A stretch of DNA of 29,802 nucleotides, taken from the NCBI GenBank assembly GCA_052387235.1, contig JBQTJJ010000124.1:1-29802 (forward strand). Reading direction: 5' to 3'. Within the stretch, counting starts at the first letter, position 1. Each line of letters opens with the position of its first letter. Below the pieces are notes generated by a model. That model worked only from the letters and a program-made list of their open reading frames with translations. It was not told the DNA's origin and ran no database searches. The DNA is from JBQTJJ01 sp052387235. Lineage in GTDB: Bacteria; Actinomycetota; Acidimicrobiia; Acidimicrobiales; GCA-2861595. Both the position numbers and the translations under genes were made by a program. Shown in pieces: positions 15,028 to 21,688 of this stretch.

Positions 15028-15447
15028 TCAGCCCTGCTTGGTCTTGGCGAACACCACCGCGATCTCCTCGATGAGGTCGAGCAGCTTCTCGGCGTTGGCG
15101 GCGTCGGTGGTCTGCTTGGCCTGGCCGGCCGCCTTCGTGGCCCGCCAGAACAGGTCGTGCAGCTCGGGGAACTGCTCGAGGTGCTCGGGCTTGAAGTAGT
15201 CGGTCCACAGCACCCACAGGTGGTGCTTCACCAGGTCGGCCCGGTGCTCCTTGATGACGAGGGCCCGCTGGCGGAACGCCTCGTCCGAGGAGGCGTGGTA
15301 CTTCTCGATGATCTTCTGCACCGACTCTGCCTCGATGCGGGCCTGGGCCGGGTCGTAGACGCCGCACGGCAGGTCGCAGTGGGCGGAGGCCGGTCGGGGC
15401 GGCCGCACGCGGTCGGCCAGCTCGAGCAGGCGGAGGACAATGGGCAT
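15028..15447 (-). CDS. sodN: Nickel superoxide dismutase precursor
   Basis: 139 residues. A 22-residue leader (MPIVLRLLELADRVRPPRPASA, quoted as MPIVLRLLEL and ADRVRPPRPASA) precedes the nickel hook HCDLPCGVYDPAQARIEAE. After removal of the leader the new N-terminal His1, with Cys2, Cys6 and the backbone amides, binds Ni and dismutes superoxide to O2 and H2O2. The mature chain would be 117 residues, the same size as the Streptomyces enzyme. Conserved helices follow (HLWVLWTDYFKPEHLEQFPE). The ATG at 15447 has AAGGAGC upstream. The gene starts head to head with sodX, the predicted protease that removes the leader, only 16 bases away. Cytoplasmic, as there is no export signal. Confidence 0.96.
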   Translation of the reverse strand: MPIVLRLLELADRVRPPRPASAHCDLPCGVYDPAQARIEAESVQKIIEKYHASSDEAFRQRALVIKEHRADLVKHHLWVLWTDYFKPEHLEQFPELHDLFWRATKAAGQAKQTTDAANAEKLLDLIEEIAVVFAKTKQG

Positions 15448-15463
15448 GACGATGCTCCTTCGT

Positions 15464-15850
15464 ATGCGAGGTGTGCCCCCTGTTTCTACCCGCTGGCCCG
15501 GCTGGGCAACAGCGGTGGCCGCCGCCGGCGCGGCTGCAGCGGCGCTGGTGCTCCGGCGGGTGGTGGTGGAGGGCGACAGCATGCGCCCCACCCTGGTGCC
15601 GGGCGACCGCGTGCTGGCGGTGCGGGCCCGTCGGGCCGGGCCCGGGGCGCTGGTCGTGGTGCGGGACCCCCGGCTCCCCTCCCGGCTGCTGGTGAAGCGG
15701 GTGGCCGAGGTCGGCCCCGGCGGGCACGTCGTGGCCGGGGACAACCCGGCGGCCAGTACGGACAGCCGGTCGTTCGGGCCGGTGCCGTCGATATGGGGCC
15801 GGGCCGTCTTCCGGTACCACCCCGCCGGCCGGTCCGGCCGCCTGGCCTGA
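15464..15850 (+). CDS. sodX: Nickel-type SOD maturation protease (S26 signal-peptidase-like)
   Basis: About 128 residues: one N-terminal membrane anchor (WATAVAAAGAAAAALVLRRV) followed by a small S26 fold with the catalytic serine in 'VVEGDSMRPTLVPGDRVLAV' and the general-base lysine in 'SRLLVKRVAEVGPGG', then the conserved GDNPAASTDSRSFGPV. The family member beside sodN is the protease that cleaves the NiSOD leader. The start is uncertain: ATG at 15440 or 15446 would run into the sodN start codon; the ATG at 15464 or GTG at 15473 is more plausible. None has a good Shine-Dalgarno. The promoter must lie within the start of sodN or be shared with it. Confidence 0.88.
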   Translation: MRGVPPVSTRWPGWATAVAAAGAAAAALVLRRVVVEGDSMRPTLVPGDRVLAVRARRAGPGALVVVRDPRLPSRLLVKRVAEVGPGGHVVAGDNPAASTDSRSFGPVPSIWGRAVFRYHPAGRSGRLA

Positions 15851-15891
15851 CGCCGGCGGGCGCCGGTACGGGATCGCGGGGTGCCGGGCGG

Positions 15892-15897
15892 TAGCAT
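15892..15897 (+). promoter_or_regulatory. -10 box for leaderless rsiG mRNA
   Basis: TAGCAT lies six bases before the ATG at 15904 with no Shine-Dalgarno between. Confidence 0.45.
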
Positions 15898-15903
15898 CGC
15901 GGC

Positions 15904-16443
15904 ATGTCAGAGGCCCTCGACCTCGACCGGTTGCTGGCCCCCGGCTATCTCGACCGTCTCACCGAACTGCCCATGGTGGACCTCCGGTCCCGCAAGGCGG
16001 AGTGCGCCGAGGCCGAGTCGGCCCTGTCGTACCTCCGCCGCCTGGTGCAGGTCCGCCTCGACATCGTGCTGGCCGAGCTGCAGCGCCGGGCCGAGGGCGG
16101 GACCGGCGAGCTGTCGGAGATCATCGACAACCTGCCGGACATCCTGGCCGAGCGGGGCACGCGCACGAGCACCGGCGGCCGCCTCCCCAGCCTGGACCTG
16201 CCCGACGTGAACCACCGGCTCCTCACCAGGGAGCTCGACCTCATCTTCGACGTCGACAAGGCCACGGTGCTGTCCGAGATGGCCGAGGAGCGGGTGCGGG
16301 GCCTGGCCGACGCCATGGTCGAGCTGGAGCGGCGGGTGTCGTCCCAGCGACGGGGCCTGCACGAGCGGCTCGACGCCCTCCAGGCCGAGATCGTGCGCCG
16401 GTACAAGTCGGGCGAGGCCTCCGTCGACACCCTCCTCACGTAG
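15904..16443 (+). CDS. rsiG: RsiG-type c-di-GMP-responsive anti-sigma factor
   Basis: 179 residues, two long helices forming an antiparallel coiled coil. Helix 1 has E38-S42-R45-Q49-D53, an exact E-x3-S-x2-R-x3-Q-x3-D signature (AESALSYLRRLVQVRLD). Helix 2 has E142-S146-R149-H153-D157, the same spacing with His for Gln. In Streptomyces RsiG two such motifs bind a c-di-GMP dimer, and the loaded protein holds the sporulation sigma factor WhiG inactive. The N-terminus (YLDRLTELPMVDLRSRKAEC) and C-terminus (RRYKSGEASVDTLL) also fit this family. No sigma gene is next to it. A likely leaderless start follows a TAGCAT box. The ligand and partner are inference from the motif; the second motif's His is a testable deviation. 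Confidence 0.82.
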   Translation: MSEALDLDRLLAPGYLDRLTELPMVDLRSRKAECAEAESALSYLRRLVQVRLDIVLAELQRRAEGGTGELSEIIDNLPDILAERGTRTSTGGRLPSLDLPDVNHRLLTRELDLIFDVDKATVLSEMAEERVRGLADAMVELERRVSSQRRGLHERLDALQAEIVRRYKSGEASVDTLLT

Positions 16444-16468
16444 CTTCCGGGAACAACGGGCCTCCGCG

Positions 16469-16474
16469 TAGGGT
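16469..16474 (+). promoter_or_regulatory. Possible -10 box for the glycosyltransferase gene
   Basis: TAGGGT, 13 bases before the ATG at 16488; there is no clear Shine-Dalgarno, so the leader would be only a few bases. Confidence 0.3.
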
Positions 16475-16487
16475 TTGGCTGATCCGA

Positions 16488-17702
16488 ATGCGCAGGCTGG
16501 CCGTCCTCTCCATGCACACCTCCCCGCTGGCCCAGCCGGGCACCGGCGACGGCGGGGGCATGAACGTGTACGTGCGCCAGCTGGCGGCCGCGCTGGCCCG
16601 CTCCGGGGTCGAGTGCGACGTGTACACCCGAGCCGAGGCTCCCGACGCCCCGGCCGTGGTGGCGGTGGAGCCGGGCCTGCGGGTGCACCACGTGGCGGCC
16701 GGCGTCCTCGGCCCGGTGGCCAAGGAGGAGCTCCCCGAGCTGGTGGAGGAGTTCACCGACGGGGTGCTGGCACGGATGCGGCGCCACCCGGCCGACGCCA
16801 TCTCGGCCAACTACTGGCTGTCGGGCCTGGTGGGCCACGACCTCAAGCACCGCCTCGACCTGCCCCTGGTCTCCACCTTCCACACCCTGGCCCGGGTCAA
16901 GGCCGAGGGCGACACCGATCCCGGGCGGCGGGCCCGGGCCGAGGCCGCGGTCATGGGGTGCTCCGACGCCGTCCTGGCCTCGTGCACCGTCGAGGCGTCG
17001 CAGATCGCCTCCCTGTACGACGCCGACCCCGCTCGCATCGAGATCGTGCCCCCGGGCGTGGACCACGCCTTCTTCTCGCCCGGGCACCGGGCCCAGGCCC
17101 GGCGGGCCCTCGGGTTCGGCCCCGGCCCCCTGCTGCTGTTCGTGGGCCGCATCCAGGCCCTCAAGGGGCTCGACGTGGCCGTGCGGGCCCTGGCCGAGGT
17201 CGTGCCCACCGCCCCCGAGGCCTCACTCGTCGTCGTCGGCGGCCCCAGCGGGCCCGGCGGCGAGGCCGAGGTGGCGCGGGTGCGGGCCCTGGCGGCCGAG
17301 CTCGGGCTCGCCGACCGGGTGCGGATGGTGCCCCCCCAGCCCCACGAGCTCCTGTCCACCTTCTACCGGGCCGCCGACGTGTGCCTGGTGCCGAGCCGGT
17401 CGGAGTCGTTCGGCCTGGTGGCCCTGGAGGCCGCCGCCTGCGGCACCCCGGTGGTGGCCTCCGCCGTGGGCGGCCTGCGCACCCTCGTGGACCACGGCCG
17501 GACCGGGTTCCTGGTCGAGGGCCGGGACCCGGCCGACTTCGCCGCGTACACGGCCGAGCTGCTGCACCACCCCGTCCTGGCGGCCGACATGGCCCGGAGG
17601 GCCGCGGCCCGGGCCCGGGGCTACACCTGGTCGGGCGCGGCCGCCCGCCTGCGCCGGCTCTGCACCGACCTCACCTCCCGCTCGCTGGTGGAGTGCACGT
17701 AG
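16488..17702 (+). CDS. GT4 glycosyltransferase, MshA-like
   Basis: 404 residues, GT-B fold. The N-terminal half has 'GTGDGGGMNVYVRQLAAALA', 'SANYWLSGLVGHDLKHRLDL' and 'STFHTLARVKAEGDTDPG'; the C-terminal half has 'LLLFVGRIQALKGLDVAVRA', and the sugar-nucleotide EX7E motif in 'SRSESFGLVALEAAACGTPV'. This closely follows MshA, which joins UDP-GlcNAc to 1-L-myo-inositol-1-phosphate in the first step of mycothiol synthesis. Related GT4 enzymes such as sucrose-phosphate synthase-like proteins share much of the pattern, and no other msh gene is in the window, so the exact acceptor is an inference. It is 44 bases after rsiG on the same strand. Confidence 0.85.
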   Translation: MRRLAVLSMHTSPLAQPGTGDGGGMNVYVRQLAAALARSGVECDVYTRAEAPDAPAVVAVEPGLRVHHVAAGVLGPVAKEELPELVEEFTDGVLARMRRHPADAISANYWLSGLVGHDLKHRLDLPLVSTFHTLARVKAEGDTDPGRRARAEAAVMGCSDAVLASCTVEASQIASLYDADPARIEIVPPGVDHAFFSPGHRAQARRALGFGPGPLLLFVGRIQALKGLDVAVRALAEVVPTAPEASLVVVGGPSGPGGEAEVARVRALAAELGLADRVRMVPPQPHELLSTFYRAADVCLVPSRSESFGLVALEAAACGTPVVASAVGGLRTLVDHGRTGFLVEGRDPADFAAYTAELLHHPVLAADMARRAAARARGYTWSGAAARLRRLCTDLTSRSLVECT

Positions 17703-17746
17703 GGCCTGCGAGTCAACTACCTGCTCGGAAGAGGCGACGCCGGGGC

Positions 17747-17762
17747 GGGGGTTTTCGCCCCC
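17747..17762 (+). terminator. Weak hairpin after the glycosyltransferase gene
   Basis: GGGGG (17747-17751) and CCCCC (17758-17762) around loop TTTTCG, followed by TTGT; 44 bases after the stop. Confidence 0.35.
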
Positions 17763-17820
17763 TTGTCGGCGGCGGGGGGCAGGGCTAGGTTGAGCGGTGC
17801 CGCGGGCCCGAGGGGCGGAA

Positions 17821-17856
17821 CGGCGCCATTCGTTCGGGGAAGTGCGAATGCCGCCG
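17821..17856 (+). other. Imperfect 12-bp hairpin in the gap before the M23 peptidase gene
   Basis: CGGCGCCATTCG (17821-17832) and CGAATGCCGCCG (17845-17856) pair at 11 of 12 positions around a 12-base loop TTCGGGGAAGTG. It lies upstream of the promoter predicted at 17915-17943, so it is either a terminator region of the previous gene or a binding site. No riboswitch class was recognised in the 279-base gap. Confidence 0.35.
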
Positions 17857-17914
17857 GGAGGTTCCTCGGGCTCCGGCGCGCCCGGGCACCGGCCCACCTG
17901 GCGGGTGCGGGTGG

Positions 17915-17943
17915 TTGCGGTCAGTGACGCGAGTCACTACCGT
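17915..17943 (+). promoter_or_regulatory. Promoter with embedded 16-bp palindrome, before the M23 peptidase gene
   Basis: TTGCGG (17915-17920) and TACCGT (17938-17943) are separated by exactly 17 bases. The spacer holds a perfect palindrome AGTGACGCGAGTCACT (17923-17938). Its core, GTGA-N6-TCAC, equals the core of CRP/FNR-type sites. A protein bound there would block the polymerase. Confidence 0.5.
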
Positions 17944-17981
17944 TTCCCAGGCTCCAGCGGGGAGCCGTTGGGAGTCGCCTG

Positions 17982-19139
17982 GTGGGCCAAGCAGCGGGGA
18001 GGACGTGCCGAGCCGTCGTCGCCGCGGTCGTCGCGCTGCTGCTCGTGGCCGGGGCGACGCCGGCATCAGCGGGCGAGACCACGGCCCAGATCCGGGCCCG
18101 GCGGGAGGCCGCCCGCCAGAAGCGGGCCAAGCTGGCGGCCCAGCTGAACCACCTGCGGGCGTCGGACGCCCAGCTCACCTCCGCCGTGCGCGTGCTCGAC
18201 CGCCAGGTGGCGGCCCAGCAGGCCGGCGCGGACGCCGCCCGCCAGGCCGTCCAGGCCGCCCTGGCGGCGGTGGCGGAGTCGGAGCGGAAGATCGCCGCCA
18301 CCGAGGCGGAGATGACGGCCCTGCACACGGCCGTCGTCAACCGGGCCGTGTCCGTGTACGTCCGGCCCAAGGACAACGCCATCGTCGGCGTCATCGGCTC
18401 CAGGAACCTGGGCGACGCCAGCCGGCGCAGCTCCCTGCTGGCCCAGGTCACCAACAAGGACCGCGACGTGCTGGACCGGCTCCGGGCTCTCCGGGAGGAC
18501 CTCGGCGACGAGAAGGTCCGCGCCGATGCGGCGCGGGACCTGGCCGCCCAGCGCCGCCAGGTCGTGCTGGCCCGGCTGTCGGAGCTGCAGACGGCCCGCC
18601 GGGAGAAGCAGCGCCTGTCGGCCGCCCTCGACGCCCGCATACGGGCCTACCAGGCGGAGGCCGACGCGGTGGCGGCCCAGGAGTCGGGCCTCACCGCCCT
18701 CATCCGCTCACGGGAGCAGGCCCGCGCCTCCCGCTCCGCCTCCGACCCCGGCCTCGACGGCCGGATCTCGGGGGCCGGGCTGGTGTGGCCCCTGCGGGGC
18801 TCGGTCACGTCCGGCTTCGGCCAGCGGTGGGGTCGCCTCCACGCCGGCATCGACATCGGCGCCGGCACGGGCACGCCCATCCGGTCCGCCAAGGCGGGCG
18901 AGGTCATCTTCGCCGGCTCCATGAGCGGCTACGGGAACTGCGTGATCATCGACCACGGCGGCGGCCTCACGACGCTCTACGCCCACCAGAGCCGGCTCGG
19001 CACCAACGACGGCGCCAGCGTGGGCCAGGGCGAGGTCATCGGCTACGTCGGGTCCACCGGGCATTCCACCGGGCCCCACCTGCACTTCGAGACCCGGGTC
19101 AGCGGGTCGCCGCAGAACCCCATGCGCTTCCTCCCCTGA
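17982..19139 (+). CDS. Secreted M23 peptidoglycan endopeptidase with coiled coil (EnvC-like)
   Basis: 385 residues. Signal peptide (residues 1-30, VVAAVVALLLVAGATPASA|GE), then a long heptad-rich coiled coil (about 35-255) with two arms, a short linker, and a LytM/M23 domain (about 275-385). Zinc ligands are visible in 'GRLHAGIDIGAGTGTPI' (HxGxD) and 'STGPHLHFETRV' (HxH). Coiled-coil M23 proteins such as EnvC and the FtsEX-linked hydrolases cut or activate cutting of cell-wall cross-links at division; the complete zinc set here suggests a catalytically active enzyme. GTG start at 17982 after GGGAG; the promoter contains a CRP-like palindrome. No ftsEX genes in the window. Confidence 0.9.
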   Translation: MGQAAGRTCRAVVAAVVALLLVAGATPASAGETTAQIRARREAARQKRAKLAAQLNHLRASDAQLTSAVRVLDRQVAAQQAGADAARQAVQAALAAVAESERKIAATEAEMTALHTAVVNRAVSVYVRPKDNAIVGVIGSRNLGDASRRSSLLAQVTNKDRDVLDRLRALREDLGDEKVRADAARDLAAQRRQVVLARLSELQTARREKQRLSAALDARIRAYQAEADAVAAQESGLTALIRSREQARASRSASDPGLDGRISGAGLVWPLRGSVTSGFGQRWGRLHAGIDIGAGTGTPIRSAKAGEVIFAGSMSGYGNCVIIDHGGGLTTLYAHQSRLGTNDGASVGQGEVIGYVGSTGHSTGPHLHFETRVSGSPQNPMRFLP

Positions 19140-19150
19140 GGTAGAGGAAC

Positions 19151-19156
19151 TACCGT
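19151..19156 (+). promoter_or_regulatory. -10 box for leaderless DM13 lipoprotein mRNA
   Basis: TACCGT lies seven bases before the ATG at 19164; no Shine-Dalgarno. Confidence 0.45.
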
Positions 19157-19163
19157 CGCGCCT

Positions 19164-19997
19164 ATGGCACGCGCAGGTGTCGGAGCCCGCCGGAGCCGGT
19201 GGGCCGCCGCCCTCCTCGCCCTTCTCCCGCTCATGGCCGCCTGCGGGTCGTCGGACGACGCGGGCCCGGGCGCGGCCGGCACCACCGTGGCGTCGGAGGT
19301 CACCACCACCACCGCGGCGGTGGAGCGCTCCGCACCCCGCTGGGACACCCTCACCACCCTCAGCGGGTCGGGCGCCACCCGCACCGACCCGTTCGAGATC
19401 CTCCCCGGCGCCATCCAGTGGCGGGCCCGGTGGAAGTGCGACGCCGGCCACCTGAAGGTGACCACCATCCCGCCCCCCCGGCGCGGCGCGCCCCTGATCG
19501 ACGGCGCCTGCCCCGGGAACAAGGAGGGCTACTCCATCGTCACCGGCCCGGTGCGCCTGGTGGTGGAGGCCACGGGCCCGTGGGAGCTGATCGTGGACCA
19601 GCAGGTCGACTTCCCGCTCCGCGAGCCGCCCCTCCCGGGCATGGACACCGCGCCCGTGCTGGGCGAGGGGGACTTCTTCAACGTGGAGATGGAGGGCAAG
19701 GGCAGGGTCCGGCTGTACAGGCTGGCGGACGGCCGCCACGCCCTGCGGTTCGAGGACTTCCAGGTCTCGAACAACACCGACCTCTTCCTCTGGCTGAGCG
19801 AGTCGCCCAACCCGCGCACCAGCGCCGACGCCGCCGGCACGCCGCACGTCATCCTCGGCAACCTGCGGTCCACGGTGGGTGAGCAGAACTACGTGCTGCC
19901 CCCCGACCTGCCACCGGAGCGGTTCAAGTCGCTCGTGATCTGGTGCGCGCCGGTCGCGGTGGCCTACATCGCGGCCGTCCTGGCGCCGCCCAGCTGA
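19164..19997 (+). CDS. DM13-domain lipoprotein
   Basis: 277 residues. A lipoprotein signal ends at Cys27 (LALLPLMAACGSSDD), followed by an acidic, Thr-rich linker. The middle part (residues 55-155) has a conserved-looking beta region with two cysteines (RARWKCDAGHLKV, LIDGACPGNKEGY). The C-terminal part (about 165-275) is a DM13 domain: 'GRHALRFEDFQVSNNTDLFL', 'HVILGNLRSTVGEQNYVLPP' and 'FKSLVIWCAPVAVAYIAAVL', with the hallmark WC. DM13 is thought to act in redox or electron transfer through that cysteine, outside the cell. It is directly followed by a second lipoprotein (haloperoxidase-like) but its own stop lies just before a separate promoter region. Confidence 0.82.
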   Translation: MARAGVGARRSRWAAALLALLPLMAACGSSDDAGPGAAGTTVASEVTTTTAAVERSAPRWDTLTTLSGSGATRTDPFEILPGAIQWRARWKCDAGHLKVTTIPPPRRGAPLIDGACPGNKEGYSIVTGPVRLVVEATGPWELIVDQQVDFPLREPPLPGMDTAPVLGEGDFFNVEMEGKGRVRLYRLADGRHALRFEDFQVSNNTDLFLWLSESPNPRTSADAAGTPHVILGNLRSTVGEQNYVLPPDLPPERFKSLVIWCAPVAVAYIAAVLAPPS

Positions 19998-19999
19998 CC

Positions 20000-20043
20000 T
20001 TTACGCGGGGATTACGCGGCGTTTACGCCTCCTTCCGTACTCT
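20000..20043 (+). promoter_or_regulatory. Three 11-bp-phased TTTACGC repeats and -10 box
   Basis: TTTACGC at 20000, ATTACGC at 20011 and TTTACGC at 20022 are spaced exactly 11 bases apart, and TACTCT (20038-20043) follows ten bases later as a -10 box. The repeats occupy the -35 region. Direct repeats at 11-bp steps overlapping -35 are the binding mode of OmpR/PhoB-type response regulators, for example the PHO box. Confidence 0.55.
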
Positions 20044-20071
20044 CCCACCGAGAACCCAGGAGGACCACCCG

Positions 20072-21574
20072 ATGGACGCCCACGCCACCACCACGACGAC
20101 CCCGTCCCGCCGGTCCAGGGCGCGCGCCGCCCTGGCGCTGGCCGTGGCCCTCGCCCTGGTGGCGGGGGCATGCGGGAGCGACGACGACGAGGACGCCACC
20201 ACCGGCACCACCACGGCCGGCGCGGCCACCAGGGAGCCCACGGCCGGGACGTGGAAGACGTGGGTCCTGACCTCGCCCGACGAGATCGAGGTGCCCCCGC
20301 CGCCCGCCGCGGGGTCGGCCGAGGAGCGGGCCGACGACGCCGAGCTGGAGGAGCTCGTGGCCGAGCGCACGCCGGAGGTGGCCGACTTCGTCAGGCGCTG
20401 GAGCGGCTCGGGCGAGCCGATCTCCGCGCCCTGGATGAAGATGGCCCTCGAGTTCGTGTCGGCCCGGGAGAAGGACCCGGCCTCCTCGTCCCGGGCCTAC
20501 GGCCTGGTGAGCGTGGCCGCATACGACGCCATGGTGGCGACGTGGCACTGGAAGTACGAGTACGACCGCACGTCGCCCGACGGCGTGGACCGCATCTCGG
20601 AGCCGGGGCCCGACCCGTCGTACCCGAACGAGCACGCCGCCATCGCCGCCGCCGCCGCCGGCACCCTGGCCTACCTGTTCCCCGAGCGGCCCGCCCTGCG
20701 CCTCCAGGAAGCGGCCGACCAGGCCGCCGACTCCCGGGTGCTGGCCGGCGCGGCCCGGCGCAGCGACGTCGACGCCGGCCTGGCCCTGGGCGCCAAGGTG
20801 GCCGAGAAGGTCGTGGCCTACGCCAAGGCCGACGGCTCCGACAAGGTGTGGGACGGAAAGCGGCCCGGCGGGCGCCCCCGGTACTGGGAGCCGCCCACCG
20901 GCAAGGTGGCCAACCCGGTCTCGCCCCTGGCCGGCTCGTGGAAGACCTGGGTGATGACGTCGGGCAGCCAGTTCCGGCCCCCGCCCCCGCCCGTGTTCGG
21001 CACACCCGAGTTCGAGGCCGCGGCCAGGGAGGTCGTGGAGGCCAAGAACAACCTCACCGATGACCAGAAGCGGGCCGCCACCTTCTGGGCCGGCGGCCAG
21101 GGCACGCCCCTGCCGGCCGGCATCTGGAACGAGGTCACCCTCGCCTACCTCCGGGACCTGAAGCCCAGCGAGCCCCAGGCCGAGCGGGTGATGGCCCTCG
21201 CCAACGTGGCCATGGCCGACGCCGGCATCGCGGCCTGGGACGCCAAGTACGCCTACTGGGACCCCCGTCCCGAGAACGGCATCCAGGACTCGGGGGTCGA
21301 CCCGGCCTGGACGCCGTACATCGACACGCCGTTCTTCCCGTCGTACATCTCGGGCCACGCCACCTACTCGGGCGCCATCAGCGAGCTGCTCTCGTACATC
21401 TTCCCGGACCGGGAGAAGGACTTCCGGACCAAGGCGGCCGAGGCCTCGAACGCCCGGCTCTGGGGCGGGATCCACTGGCGCAAGGACAACGAGGTGGGCC
21501 TCGACGTCGGCCACAAGATCGGCAAGCTCGTGATCGAGCGGGCCAAGTCGGACGGGGCCCCGGACATCGGCTGA
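20072..21574 (+). CDS. Vanadium-haloperoxidase/PAP2-family lipoprotein
   Basis: 500 residues. ATG at 20072 with AGGAGG eight bases upstream. A lipoprotein-like signal ends at Cys34 (LALVAGACGSDDDED). The vanadate/phosphate pocket of the family is present: KYAYWDPRPENG (K-x6-RP), 'FFPSYISGHATYSGAISELL' (PSGH variant) and 'RLWGGIHWRKDNEVGLDVGH' (R-x5-H-x3-D). The same pocket serves vanadium haloperoxidases and PAP2 acid phosphatases, so either halide oxidation or phosphate release outside the cell is possible. A short internal repeat is seen: AGTWKTWVLTS near residue 60 and AGSWKTWVMTS near 289, each followed by a poly-Pro turn. Preceded by 11-bp-phased repeats typical of a response regulator site and followed by a 19-bp hairpin. 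Confidence 0.85.
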   Translation: MDAHATTTTTPSRRSRARAALALAVALALVAGACGSDDDEDATTGTTTAGAATREPTAGTWKTWVLTSPDEIEVPPPPAAGSAEERADDAELEELVAERTPEVADFVRRWSGSGEPISAPWMKMALEFVSAREKDPASSSRAYGLVSVAAYDAMVATWHWKYEYDRTSPDGVDRISEPGPDPSYPNEHAAIAAAAAGTLAYLFPERPALRLQEAADQAADSRVLAGAARRSDVDAGLALGAKVAEKVVAYAKADGSDKVWDGKRPGGRPRYWEPPTGKVANPVSPLAGSWKTWVMTSGSQFRPPPPPVFGTPEFEAAAREVVEAKNNLTDDQKRAATFWAGGQGTPLPAGIWNEVTLAYLRDLKPSEPQAERVMALANVAMADAGIAAWDAKYAYWDPRPENGIQDSGVDPAWTPYIDTPFFPSYISGHATYSGAISELLSYIFPDREKDFRTKAAEASNARLWGGIHWRKDNEVGLDVGHKIGKLVIERAKSDGAPDIG

Positions 21575-21583
21575 GCTGTCCCT

Positions 21584-21634
21584 CCCGGTTCCCGCCGCCG
21601 CCGGAGCGCACCCCGGGCGGCGGCGGGAGCCGGG
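21584..21634 (+). terminator. Strong hairpin terminator after the haloperoxidase gene
   Basis: A 19-bp stem (21584-21602 with 21616-21634, one G-U pair) around a 13-base loop, ten bases after the stop. No T-tract. Confidence 0.65.
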
Positions 21635-21688
21635 CCCCTCACCTGATCCGGCTTGCGGCGGCCGGCCCGGTGGAGCAGCGTTCGGGTC

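Noticed and set aside
17703..17981. c-di-AMP (ydaO/yuaA) riboswitch before the murein hydrolase, common in actinobacteria
   Set aside because: I looked for the conserved core segments of that riboswitch and did not find them; the predicted transcript starts around 17950, leaving too short a leader.
17797..18147. 116-codon frame after a TAGGTT box
   Set aside because: Overlaps the start of the M23 gene in another frame, turns into a Pro/Arg/Ser shadow, no family resemblance.
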